Source: Tridacna crocea (taxonomy: Eukaryota; Mollusca; Bivalvia; Cardiida; Cardiidae). Taken from it: a stretch of 64,000 bases of DNA. The DNA lies in the NCBI GenBank assembly GCA_943736015.1, contig OX031058.1:18005001-18069000 (forward strand), in the 5' to 3' direction. The position numbers were made by a program, and so were the translations under genes. Shown piece after piece: positions 50,162-63,565 of the stretch. The notes beneath the pieces were generated by a model. It was not told the DNA's origin, searched no databases, and worked only from the letters and a program-made list of their open reading frames with translations. Within the stretch, counting starts at the first letter, position 1, and each line of letters starts with the position of its first letter.

Positions 50162-51837
50162 TTTCTTTGATTTGTTTAACAGGTATCAGTTGCCTCCGAA
50201 AGTGTCAAAGTTGATTTTACGATTTTATGCGCAGCACGTATCAGTCACGTATGGGTGAGATGGTCATCGTAACCAAATCATTGGCCCTAGTGAGAGAAAA
50301 TGAAAAAGAAAAATAGAAAAATCCCTATAATTGACTTTAAGCAACAGTTGTCGTCTGCTATAAAATATTCCGTAAGTCGATTTTTCATGTTTTCGCGGGT
50401 ACGTAACCGGCACCCGAGAGACAATAGACAACCTAAATGGGTTTGTTGTCACGGTAAAACAAAGACTGGAGAAGTAAGAAACAGATATTAGAAATTAAGT
50501 TCCCTATATTTGACCTATTAAGCAACAGGTGTCATCTGCTATGAAGTGTTCCGTAAGTCGATTTTTCGCGTTTTCGCGGATACGTAACCAGCACCTATGA
50601 GACGGTAGTCAACATAAATAGATTTGTCGTCATGGTATAAAGAGCTTGGAGGAAAAAAATATACATTAAAAATTTGGTTCCATTTGTTTGATTTATGCAA
50701 TAAGAAGCATTCAGTCTTTTTTTAGCCACTTGTCGCATTATTTTCTGGGGTTTTCGCATGAGCGTAACTGGCACATATGAGACGGTAGTCAACGTAACTG
50801 GGTTTCTTGTTGCGGTTTGAAGAGATTAGAAAAATTACACTTCAGTTGCCTTTGTTTGATATATGCAATAGGAAGCAACTAAAAGAGTTTTCAGTCTTTT
50901 TTTAGCCACTTGTCGCATTAATTTCTGGGGCTTTTTTACACTGTACATTGATCACTTTGGCTTATTGAAAGTTTCAATGTGCAGCATTTATTGTGGGCCG
51001 AGTTAGAAAAGCGAATCCAGTTAAGGGCTGGGGTAGCGGGGGTGCATTGAGGGCCTAAGGGAAGTAATTCTTGCAAGGGGCTTGAAAAGACCAAAACAAG
51101 GTCTGCTGCGCCCCTATTTTCTTAAATGTTTGCCCATTTTCAGTGAAATCTGGCATGTGTGGATGGTGCATGCCTGGCAGTTCGCCAAGGACTGCACAGC
51201 AGCCTTTAAAGAAGACTTTAAATCCACTTTTATGCCGTTTTTTTTCACTGATTTTTTATCGATGAATTATGGCGCCATTTTGGAGCGATTTTGAAGCTCT
51301 CTGATTGGCTGTTGAATATCTCATTGGCTGTTGGTTCCCATTCTGATTTGGCTGTTGGTTCCCTGATTCCCTTAAATCTTCTCTGATTGGATAATTTCAG
51401 AGAGGGAAGAGATTTGATTGGCTGATGGGAAGGGGGGGGGGAATATCTGTTTATTCTTATTAACCTTTTACCACACAATGACGCCTTTTAACACCCCTGA
51501 AAGAGAAGGCTTTTAAAAATAATGTGAGGAAAGGAGACAATGCAGGTTACCAGCATTTTCTCCTTTTCCCACTATGTTTTCTAGCCTATCAAAGAAAGAA
51601 TTGATTTTTAGTTATTCTTACATCTTATTGTATCTTTATGGCCTACTTCTAAATTCTTCAAACAAGAACAAGATTTTTTTATCGGAAAAAGTTTCTGCAA
51701 CAGCAACCAGTTGCTTCTGAATTTCATATTTTTGCGCAGCGATTAAACATGAATTGACTTTTGACTGGCGTGGTCGTCAAAATTGGTTCAATGTTTTCGT
51801 GACCCTGGTAAGAAAACAGGGAAAAATTTTGTTTACC
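50162..51837 (+). repeat. Array unit 31 (1,676 bp, shares mark with unit 28)
   Basis: It has T838C at 50999, 5,022 bp from the same change in unit 28. It has a 10-G run. Confidence 0.97.
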
Positions 51838-53511
51838 TTTCTTTGATTTGTTTAACAGGTATCAGTTGCCTCCGAAAGTGTCAAAGTTGATTTTACGATT
51901 TTATGCGCAGCACGTATCAGTCACGTATGGGTGAGATGGTCATCGTAACCAAATCATTGGCCCTAGTGAGAGAAAATGAAAAAGAAAAATAGAAAAATCC
52001 CTATAATTGACTTTAAGCAACAGTTGTCGTCTGCTATAAAATATTCCGTAAGTCGATTTTTCATGTTTTCGCGGGTACGTAACCGGCACCCGAGAGACAA
52101 TAGACAACCTAAATGGGTTTGTTGTCACGGTAAAACAAAGACTGGAGAAGTAAGAAACAGATATTAGAAATTAAGTTCCCTATATTTGACCTATTAAGCA
52201 ACAGGTGTCATCTGCTATGAAGTGTTCCGTAAGTCGATTTTTCGCGTTTTCGCGGATACGTAACCAGCACCTATGAGACGGTAGTCAACATAAATAGATT
52301 TGTCGTCATGGTATAAAGAGCTTGGAGGAAAAAAATATACATTAAAAATTTGGTTCCATTTGTTTGATTTATGCAATAAGAAGCATTCAGTCTTTTTTTA
52401 GCCACTTGTCGCATTATTTTCTGGGGTTTTCGCATGAGCGTAACTGGCACATATGAGACGGTAGTCAACGTAACTGGGTTTCTTGTTGCGGTTTGAAGAG
52501 ATTAGAAAAATTACACTTCAGTTGCCTTTGTTTGATATATGCAATGGGAAGCAACTAAAAGAGTTTTCAGTCTTTTTTTAGCCACTTCTCGCATTAATTT
52601 CTGGGGCTTTTTTACACTGTACATTGATCACTTTGGCTTATTGAAAGTTTCAATGTGCAGCATTTATTGTGGGCTGAGTTAGAAAAGCGAATCCAGTTAA
52701 GGGCTGGGGTAGCGGGGGTGCATTGAGGGCCTAAGGGAAGTAATTCTTGCAAGGGGCTTGAAAAGACCAAAACAAGGTCTGCTGCGCCCCTATTTTCTTA
52801 AATGTTTGCCCATTTTCAGTGAAATCTGGCATGTGTGGATGGTGCATGCCTGGCAGTTCGCCAAGGACTGCACAGCAGCCTTTAAAGAAGACTTTAAATC
52901 CACTTTTATGCCGTTTTTTTTCACTGATTTTTTATCGATGAATTATGGCGCCATTTTGGAGCGATTTTGAAGCTCTCTGATTGGCTGTTGAATATCTCAT
53001 TGGCTGTTGGTTCCCATTCTGATTTGGCTGTTGGTTCCCTGATTCCCTTAAATCTTCTCTGATTGGATAATTTCAGAGAGGGAAGAGATTTGATTGGCTG
53101 ATGGGAAGGGGGGGGAATATCTGTTTATTCTTATTAACCTTTTACCACACAATGACGCCTTTTAACACCCCTGAAAGAGAAGGCTTTTAAAAATAATGTG
53201 AGGAAAGGAGACAATGCAGGTTACCAGCATTTTCTCCTTTTCCCACTATGTTTTCTAGCCTATCAAAGAAAGAATTGATTTTTAGTTATTCTTACATCTT
53301 ATTGTATCTTTATGGCCTACTTCTAAATTCTTCAAACAAGAACAAGATTTTTTCATCGGAAAAAGTTTCTGCAACAGCAACCAGTTGCTTCTGAATTTCA
53401 TATTTTTGCGCAGCGATTAAACATGAATTGACTTTTGACTGGCGTGGTCGTCAAAATTGGTTCAATGTTTTCGTGACCCTGGTAAGAAAACAGGGAAAAA
53501 TTTTGTTTACC
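51838..53511 (+). repeat. Array unit 32 (1,674 bp, shares marks with unit 29)
   Basis: It has A709G (52546), G751C (52588), an 8-G run and private T-to-C at 53354. Confidence 0.97.
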
Positions 53512-55186
53512 TTTCTTTGATTTGTTTAACAGGTATCAGTTGCCTCCGAAAGTGTCAAAGTTGATTTTACGATTTTATGCGCAGCACGTATCAGTCACGT
53601 ATGGGTGAGATGGTCATCGTAACCAAATCATTGGCCCTAGTGAGAGAAAATGAAAAAGAAAAATAGAAAAATCCCTATAATTGACTTTAAGCAACAGTTG
53701 TCGTCTGCTATAAAATATTCCGTAAGTCGATTTTTCATGTTTTCGCGGGTACGTAACCGGCACCCGAGAGACAATAGACAACCTAAATGGGTTTGTTGTC
53801 ACGGTAAAACAAAGACTGGAGAAGTAAGAAACAGATATTAGAAATTAAGTTCCCTATATTTGACCTATTAAGCAACAGGTGTCATCTGCTATGAAGTGTT
53901 CCGTAAGTCGATTTTTCGCGTTTTCGCGGATACGTAACCAGCACCTATGAGACGGTAGTCAACATAAATAGATTTGTCGTCATGGTATAAAGAGCTTGGA
54001 GGAAAAAAATATACATTAAAAATTTGGTTCCATTTGTTTGATTTATGCAATAAGAAGCATTCAGTCTTTTTTTAGCCACTTGTCGCATTATTTTCTGGGG
54101 TTTTCGCATGAGCGTAACTGGCACATATGAGACGGTAGTCAACGTAACTGGGTTTCTTGTTGCGGTTTGAAGAGATTAGAAAAATTACACTTCAGTTGCC
54201 TTTGTTTGATATATGCAATAGGAAGCAACTAAAAGAGTTTTCAGTCTTTTTTTAGCCACTTGTCGCATTAATTTCTGGGGCTTTTTTACACTGTACATTG
54301 ATCACTTTGGCTTATTGAAAGTTTCAATGTGCAGCATTTATTGTGGGCTGAGTTAGAAAAGCGAATCCAGTTAAGGGCTGGGGTAGCGGGGGTGCATTGA
54401 GGGCCTAAGGGAAGTAATTCTTGCAAGGGGCTTGAAAAGACCAAAACAAGGTCTGCTGCGCCCCTATTTTCTTAAATGTTTGCCCATTTTCAGTGAAATC
54501 TGGCATGTGTGGATGGTGCATGCCTGGCAGTTCGCCAAGGACTGCACAGCAGCCTTTAAAGAAGACTTTAAATCCACTTTTATGCCGTTTTTTTTCACTG
54601 ATTTTTTATCGATGAATTATGGCGCCATTTTGGAGCGATTTTGAAGCTCTCTGATTGGCTGTTGAATATCTCATTGGCTGTTGGTTCCCATTCTGATTTG
54701 GCTGTTGGTTCCCTGATTCCCTTAAATCTTCTCTGATTGGATAATTTCAGAGAGGGAAGAGATTTGATTGGCTGATGGGAAGGGGGGGGGAATATCTGTT
54801 TATTCTTATTAACCTTTTACCACACAATGACGCCTTTTAACACCCCTGAAAGAGAAGGCTTTTAAAAATAATGTGAGGAAAGGAGACAATGCAGGTTACC
54901 AGCATTTTCTCCTTTTCCCACTATGTTTTCTAGCCTATCAAAGAAAGAATTGATTTTTAGTTATTCTTACATCTTATTGTATCTTTATGGCCTACTTCTA
55001 AATTCTTCAAACAAGAACAAGATTTTTTTATCGGAAAAAGTTTCTGCAACAGCAACCAGTTGCTTCTGAATTTCATATTTTTGCGCAGCGATTAAACATG
55101 AATTGACTTTTGACTGGCGTGGTCGTCAAAATTGGTTCAATGTTTTCGTGACCCTGGTAAGAAAACAGGGAAAAATTTTGTTTACC
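53512..55186 (+). repeat. Array unit 33 (1,675 bp)
   Basis: Right-block consensus with a 9-G run. Confidence 0.97.
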
Positions 55187-56861
55187 TTTCTTTGATTTGT
55201 TTAACAGGTATCAGTTGCCTCCGAAAGTGTCAAAGTTGATTTTACGATTTTATGCGCAGCACGTATCAGTCACGTATGGGTGAGATGGTCATCGTAACCA
55301 AATCATTGGCCCTAGTGAGAGAAAATGAAAAAGAAAAATAGAAAAATCCCTATAATTGACTTTAAGCAACAGTTGTCGTCTGCTATAAAATATTCCGTAA
55401 GTCGATTTTTCATGTTTTCGCGGGTACGTAACCGGCACCCGAGAGACAATAGACAACATAAATGGGTTTGTTGTCACGGTAAAACAAAGACTGGAGAAGT
55501 AAGAAACAGATATTAGAAATTAAGTTCCCTATATTTGACCTATTAAGCAACAGGTGTCATCTGCTATGAAGTGTTCCGTAAGTCGATTTTTCGCATTTTC
55601 GCGGATACGTAACCAGCACCTATGAGACGGTAGTCAACATAAATAGATTTGTCGTCATGGTATAAAGAGCTTGGAGGAAAAAAATATACATTAAAAATTT
55701 GGTTCCATTTGTTTGATTTATGCAATAAGAAGCATTCAGTCTTTTTTTAGCCACTTGTCGCATTATTTTCTGGGGTTTTCGCATGAGCGTAACTGGCACA
55801 TATGAGACGGTAGTCAACGTAACTGGGTTTCTTGTTGCGGTTTGAAGAGATTAGAAAAATTACACTTCAGTTGCCTTTGTTTGATATATGCAATAGGAAG
55901 CAACTAAAAGAGTTTTCAGTCTTTTTTTAGCCACTTGTCGCATTAATTTCTGGGGCTTTTTTACACTGTACATTGATCACTTTGGCTTATTGAAAGTTTC
56001 AATGTGCAGCATTTATTGTGGGCTGAGTTAGAAAAGCGAATCCAGTTAAGGGCTGGGGTAGCGGGGGTGCATTGAGGGCCTAAGGGAAGTAATTCTTGCA
56101 AGGGGCTTGAAAAGACCAAAACAAGGTCTGCTGCGCCCCTATTTTCTTAAATGTTTGCCCATTTTCAGTGAAATCTGGCATGTGTGGATGGTGCATGCCT
56201 GGCAGTTCGCCAAGGACTGCACAGCAGCCTTTAAAGAAGACTTTAAATCCACTTTTATGCCGTTTTTTTTCACTGATTTTTTATCGATGAATTATGGCGC
56301 CATTTTGGAGCGATTTTGAAGCTCTCTGATTGGCTGTTGAATATCTCATTGGCTGTTGGTTCCCATTCTGATTTGGCTGTTGGTTCCCTGATTCCCTTAA
56401 ATCTTCTCTGATTGGATAATTTCAGAGAGGGAAGAGATTTGATTGGCTGATGGGAAGGGGGGGGGAATATCTGTTTATTCTTATTAACCTTTTACCACAC
56501 AATGACGCCTTTTAACACCCCTGAAAGAGAAGGCTTTTAAAAATAATGTGAGGAAAGGAGACAATGCAGGTTACCAGCATTTTCTCCTTTTCCCACTATG
56601 TTTTCTAGCCTATCAAAGAAAGAATTGATTTTTAGTTATTCTTACATCTTATTGTATCTTTATGGCCTACTTCTAAATTCATCAAACAAGAACAAGATTT
56701 TTTTATCGGAAAAAGTTTCTGCAACAGCAACCAGTTGCTTCTGAATTTCATATTTTTGCGCAGCGATTAAACATGAATTGACTTTTGACTGGCGTGGTCG
56801 TCAAAATTGGTTCAATGTTTTCGTGACCCTGGTAAGAAAACAGGGAAAAATTTTGTTTACC
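55187..56861 (+). repeat. Array unit 34 (1,675 bp)
   Basis: It has private C-to-A at 55458 and T-to-A at 56691. G-to-A at 55595 (cgcattttcg) is shared with unit 36. It has a 9-G run. Confidence 0.97.
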
Positions 56862-58537
56862 TTTCTTTGATTTGTTTAACAGGTATCAGTTGCCTCCGAA
56901 AGGGTCAAAGTTGATTTTACGATTTTATGCGCAGCACGTATCAGTCACGTATGGGTGAGATGGTCATCGTAACCAAATCATTGGCCCTAGTGAGAGAAAA
57001 TGAAAAAGAAAAATAGAAAAATCCCTATAATTGACTTTAAGCAACAGTTGTCGTCTGCTATAAAATATTCCGTAAGTCGATTTTTCATGTTTTCGCGGGT
57101 ACGTAACCGGCACCCGAGAGACAATAGACAACCTAAATGGGTTTGTTGTCACGGTAAAACAAAGACTGGAGAAGTAAGAAACAGATATTAGAAATTAAGT
57201 TCCCTATATTTGACCTATTAAGCAACAGGTGTCATCTGCTATGAAGTGTTCCGTAAGTCGATTTTTCGCGTTTTCGCGGATACGTAACCAGCACCTATGA
57301 GACGGTAGTCAACATAAATAGATTTGTCGTCATGGTATAAAGAGCTTGGAGGAAAAAAATATACATTAAAAATTTGGTTCCATTTGTTTGATTTATGCAA
57401 TAAGAAGCATTCAGTCTTTTTTTAGCCACTTGTCGCATTATTTTCTGGGGTTTTCGCATGAGCGTAACTGGCACATATGAGACGGTAGTCAACGTAACTG
57501 GGTTTCTTGTTGCGGTTTGAAGAGATTAGAAAAATTACACTTCAGTTGCCTTTGTTTGATATATGCAATAGGAAGCAACTAAAAGAGTTTTCAGTCTTTT
57601 TTTAGCCACTTGTCGCATTAATTTCTGGGGCTTTTTTACACTGTACATTGATCACTTTGGCTTATTGAAAGTTTCAATGTGCAGCATTTATTGTGGGCTG
57701 AGTTAGAAAAGCGAATCCAGTTAAGGGCTGGGGTAGCGGGGGTGCATTGAGGGCCTAAGGGAAGTAATTCTTGCAAGGGGCTTGAAAAGACCAAAACAAG
57801 GTCTGCTGCGCCCCTATTTTCTTAAATGTTTGCCCATTTTCAGTGAAATCTGGCATGTGTGGATGGTGCATGCCTGGCAGTTCGCCAAGGACTGCACAGC
57901 AGCCTTTAAAGAAGACTTTAAATCCACTTTTATGCCGTTTTTTTTCACTGATTTTTTATCGATGAATTATGGCGCCATTTTGGAGCGATTTTGAAGCTCT
58001 CTGATTGGCTGTTGAATATCTCATTGGCTGTTGGTTCCCATTCTGATTTGGCTGTTGGTTCCCTGATTCCCTTAAATCTTCTCTGATTGGATAATTTCAG
58101 AGAGGGAAGAGATTTGATTGGCTGATGGGAAGGGGGGGGGGAATATCTGTTTATTCTTATTAACCTTTTACCACACAATGACGCCTTTTAACACCCCTGA
58201 AAGAGAAGGCTTTTAAAAATAATGTGAGGAAAGGAGACAATGCAGGTTACCAGCATTTTCTCCTTTTCCCACTATGTTTTCTAGCCTATCAAAGAAAGAA
58301 TTGATTTTTAGTTATTCTTACATCTTATTGTATCTTTATGGCCTACTTCTAAATTCTTCAAACAAGAACAAGATTTTTTTATCGGAAAAAGTTTCTGCAA
58401 CAGCAACCAGTTGCTTCTGAATTTCATATTTTTGCGCAGCGATTAAACATGAATTGACTTTTGACTGGCGTGGTCGTCAAAATTGGTTCAATGTTTTCGT
58501 GACCCTGGTAAGAAAACAGGGAAAAATTTTGTTTACC
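56862..58537 (+). repeat. Array unit 35 (1,676 bp)
   Basis: It has private T-to-G at 56903 and a 10-G run. Confidence 0.97.
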
Positions 58538-60212
58538 TTTCTTTGATTTGTTTAACAGGTATCAGTTGCCTCCGAAAGTGTCAAAGTTGATTTTACGATT
58601 TTATGCGCAGCACGTATCAGTCACGTATGGGTGAGATGGTCATCGTAACCAAATCATTGGCCCTAGTGAGAGAAAATGAAAAAGAAAAATAGAAAAATCC
58701 CTATAATTGACTTTAAGCAACAGTTGTCGTCTGCTATAAAATATTCCGTAAGTCGATTTTTCATGTTTTCGCGGGTACGTAACCGGCACCCGAGAGACAA
58801 TAGACAACCTAAATGGGTTTGTTGTCACGGTAAAACAAAGACTGGAGAAGTAAGAAACAGATATTAGAAATTAAGTTCCCTATATTTGACCTATTAAGCA
58901 ACAGGTGTCATCTGCTATGAAGTGTTCCGTAAGTCGATTTTTCGCATTTTCGCGGATACGTAACCAGCACCTATGAGACGGTAGTCAACATAAATAGATT
59001 TGTCGTCATGGTATAAAGAGCTTGGAGGAAAAAAATATACATTAAAAATTTGGTTCCATTTGTTTGATTTATGCAATAAGAAGCATTCAGTCTTTTTTTA
59101 GCCACTTGTCGCATTATTTTCTGGGGTTTTCGCATGAGCGTAACTGGCACATATGAGACGGTAGTCAACGTAACTGGGTTTCTTGTTGCGGTTTGAAGAG
59201 ATTAGAAAAATTACACTTCAGTTGCCTTTGTTTGATATATGCAATAGGAAGCAACTAAAAGAGTTTTCAGTCTTTTTTTAGCCACTTGTCGCATTAATTT
59301 CTGGGGCTTTTTTACACTGTACATTGATCACTTTGGCTTATTGAAAGTTTCAATGTGCAGCATTTATTGTGGGCTGAGTTAGAAAAGCGAATCCAGTTAA
59401 GGGCTGGGGTAGCGGGGGTGCATTGAGGGCCTAAGGGAAGTAATTCTTGCAAGGGGCTTGAAAAGACCAAAACAAGGTCTGCTGCGCCCCTATTTTCTTA
59501 AATGTTTGCCCATTTTCAGTGAAATCTGGCATGTGTGGATGGTGCATGCCTGGCAGTTCGCCAAGGACTGCACAGCAGCCTTTAAAGAAGACTTTAAATC
59601 CACTTTTATGCCGTTTTTTTTCACTGATTTTTTATCGATGAATTATGGCGCCATTTTGGAGCGATTTTGAAGCTCTCTGATTGGCTGTTGAATATCTCAT
59701 TGGCTGTTGGTTCCCATTCTGATTTGGCTGTTGGTTCCCTGATTCCCTTAAATCTTCTCTGATTGGATAATTTCAGAGAGGGAAGAGATTTGATTGGCTG
59801 ATGGGAAGGGGGGGGGAATATCTGTTTATTCTTATTAACCTTTTACCACACAATGACGCCTTTTAACACCCCTGAAAGAGAAGGCTTTTAAAAATAATGT
59901 GAGGAAAGGAGACAATGCAGGTTACCAGCATTTTCTCCTTTTCCCACTATGTTTTCTAGCCTATCAAAGAAAGAATTGATTTTTAGTTATTCTTACATCT
60001 TATTGTATCTTTATGGCCTACTTCTAAATTCTTCAAACAAGAACAAGATTTTTTTATCGGAAAAAGTTTCTGCAACAGCAACCAGTTGCTTCTGAATTTC
60101 ATATTTTTGCGCAGCGATTAAACATGAATTGACTTTTGACTGGCGTGGTCGTCAAAATTGGTTCAATGTTTTCGTGACCCTGGTAAGAAAACAGGGAAAA
60201 ATTTTGTTTACC
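58538..60212 (+). repeat. Array unit 36 (1,675 bp)
   Basis: It has G-to-A at 58946, shared with unit 34, two units upstream. It has a 9-G run. Confidence 0.97.
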
Positions 60213-61889
60213 TTTCTTTGATTTGTTTAACAGGTATCAGTTGCCTCCGAAAGTGTCAAAGTTGATTTTACGATTTTATGCGCAGCACGTATCAGTCACG
60301 TATGGGTGAGATGGTCATCGTAACCAAATCATTGGCCCTAGTGAGAGAAAATGAAAAAGAAAAATAGAAAAATCCCTATAATTGACTTTAAGCAACAGTT
60401 GTCGTCTGCTATAAAATATTCCGTAAGTCGATTTTTCATGTTTTCGCGGGTACGTAACCGGCACCCGAGAGACAATAGACAACCTAAATGGGTTTGTTGT
60501 CACGGTAAAACAAAGACTGGAGAAGTAAGAAACAGATATTAGAAATTAAGTTCCCTATATTTGACCTATTAAGCAACAGGTGTCATCTGCTATGAAGTGT
60601 TCCGTAAGTCGATTTTTCGCGTTTTCGCGGATACGTAACCAGCACCTATGAGACGGTAGTCAACATAAATAGATTTGTTGTCATGGTATAAAGAGCTTGG
60701 AGGAAAAAAATATACATTAAAAATTTGGTTCCATTTGTTTGATTTATGCAATAAGAAGCATTCAGTCTTTTTTTAGCCACTTGTCGCATTATTTTCTGGG
60801 GTTTTCGCATGAGCGTAACTGGCACATATGAGACGGTAGTCAACGTAACTGGGTTTCTTGTTGCGGTTTGAAGAGATTAGAAAAATTACACTTCAGTTGC
60901 CTTTGTTTGATATATGCAATAGGAAGCAACTAAAAGAGTTTTCAGTCTTTTTTTAGCCACTTGTCGCATTAATTTCTGGGGCTTTTTTACACTGTACATT
61001 GATCACTTTGGCTTATTGAAAGTTTCAATGTGCAGCATTTATTGTGGGCTGAGTTAGAAAAGCGAATCCAGTTAAGGGCTGGGGTAGCGGGGGTGCATTG
61101 AGGGCCTAAGGGAAGTAATTCTTGCAAGGGGCTTGAAAAGACCAAAACAAGGTCTGCTGCGCCCCTATTTTCTTAAATGTTTGCCCATTTTCAGTGAAAT
61201 CTGGCATGTGTGGATGGTGCATGCCTGGCAGTTCGCCAAGGACTGCACAGCAGCCTTTAAAGAAGACTTTAAATCCACTTTTATGCCGTTTTTTTTCACT
61301 GATTTTTTATCGATGAATTATGGCGCCATTTTGGAGCGATTTTGAAGCTCTCTGATTGGCTGTTGAATATCTCATTGGCTGTTGGTTCCCATTCTGATTT
61401 GGCTGTTGGTTCCCTGATTCCCTTAAATCTTCTCTGATTGGATAATTTCAGAGAGGGAAGAGATTTGATTGGCTGATGGGAAGGGGGGGGGGGAATATCT
61501 GTTTATTCTTATTAACCTTTTACCACACAATGACGCCTTTTAACACCCCTGAAAGAGAAGGCTTTTAAAAATAATGTGAGGAAAGGAGACAATGCAGGTT
61601 ACCAGCATTTTCTCCTTTTCCCACTATGTTTTCTAGCCTATCAAAGAAAGAATTGATTTTTAGTTATTCTTACATCTTATTGTATCTTTATGGCCTACTT
61701 CTAAATTCTTCAAACAAGAACAAGATTTTTTTATCGGAAAAAGTTTCTGCAACAGCAACCAGTTGCTTCTGAATTTCATATTTTTGCGCAGCGATTAAAC
61801 ATGAATTGACTTTTGACTGGCGTGGTCGTCAAAATTGGTTCAATGTTTTCGTGACCCTGGTAAGAAAACAGGGAAAAATTTTGTTTACC
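60213..61889 (+). repeat. Array unit 37 (1,677 bp)
   Basis: It has C467T at 60679, the change also seen in units 5 and 8 but without their other marks. It has an 11-G run. Confidence 0.97.
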
Positions 61890-63565
61890 TTTCTTTGATT
61901 TGTTTAACAGGTATCAGTTGCCTCCGAAAGTGTCAAAGTTGATTTTACGATTTTATGCGCAGCACGTATCAGTCACGTATGGGTGAGATGGTCATCGTAA
62001 CCAAATCATTGGCCCTAGTGAGAGAAAATGAAAAAGAAAAATAGAAAAATCCCTATAATTGACTTTAAGCAACAGTTGTCGTCTGCTATAAAATATTCCG
62101 TAAGTCGATTTTTCATGTTTTCGCGGGTACGTAACCGGCACCCGAGAGACAATAGACAACCTAAATGGGTTTGTTGTCACGGTAAAACAAAGACTGGAGA
62201 AGTAAGAAACAGATATTAGAAATTAAGTTCCCTATATTTGACCTATTAAGCAACAGGTGTCATCTGCTATGAAGTGTTCCGTAAGTCGATTTTTCGCGTT
62301 TTCGCGGATACGTAACCAGCACCTATGAGACGGTAGTCAACATAAATAGATTTGTCGTCATGGTATAAAGAGCTTGGAGGAAAAAAATATACATTAAAAA
62401 TTTGGTTCCATTTGTTTGATTTATGCAATAAGAAGCATTCAGTCTTTTTTTAGCCACTTGTCGCATTATTTTCTGGGGTTTTCGCATGAGCGTAACTGGC
62501 ACATATGAGACGGTAGTCAACGTAACTGGGTTTCTTGTTGCGGTTTGAAGAGATTAGAAAAATTACACTTCAGTTGCCTTTGTTTGATATATGCAATGGG
62601 AAGCAACTAAAAGAGTTTTCAGTCTTTTTTTAGCCACTTGTCGCATTAATTTCTGGGGCTTTTTTACACTGTACATTGATCACTTTGGCTTATTGAAAGT
62701 TTCAATGTGCAGCATTTATTGTGGGCTGAGTTAGAAAAGCGAATCCAGTTAAGGGCTGGGGTAGCGGGGGTGCATTGAGGGCCTAAGGGAAGTAATTCTT
62801 GCAAGGGGCTTGAAAAGACCAAAACAAGGTCTGCTGCGCCCCTATTTTCTTAAATGTTTGCCCATTTTCAGTGAAATCTGGCATGTGTGGATGGTGCATG
62901 CCTGGCAGTTCGCCAAGGACTGCACAGCAGCCTTTAAAGAAGACTTTAAATCCACTTTTATGCCGTTTTTTTTCACTGATTTTTTATCGATGAATTATGG
63001 CGCCATTTTGGAGCGATTTTGAAGCTCTCTGATTGGCTGTTGAATATCTCATTGGCTGTTGGTTCCCATTCTGATTTGGCTGTTGGTTCCCTGATTCCCT
63101 TAAATCTTCTCTGATTGGATAATTTCAGAGAGGGAAGAGATTTGATTGGCTGATGGGAAGGGGGGGGGGAATATCTGTTTATTCTTATTAACCTTTTACC
63201 ACACAATGACGCCTTTTAACACCCCTGAAAGAGAAGGCTTTTAAAAATAATGTGAGGAAAGGAGACAATGCAGGTTACCAGCATTTTCTCCTTTTCCCAC
63301 TATGTTTTCTAGCCTATCAAAGAAAGAATTGATTTTTAGTTATTCTTACATCTTATTGTATCTTTATGGCCTACTTCTAAATTCTTCAAACAAGAACAAG
63401 ATTTTTTTATCGGAAAAAGTTTCTGCAACAGCAACCAGTTGCTTCTGAATTTCATATTTTTGCGCAGCGATTAAACATGAATTGACTTTTGACTGGCGTG
63501 GTCGTCAAAATTGGTTCAATGTTTTCGTGACCCTGGTAAGAAAACAGGGAAAAATTTTGTTTACC
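61890..63565 (+). repeat. Array unit 38 (1,676 bp)
   Basis: It has A709G at 62598 without G751C, and a 10-G run. Confidence 0.97.
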
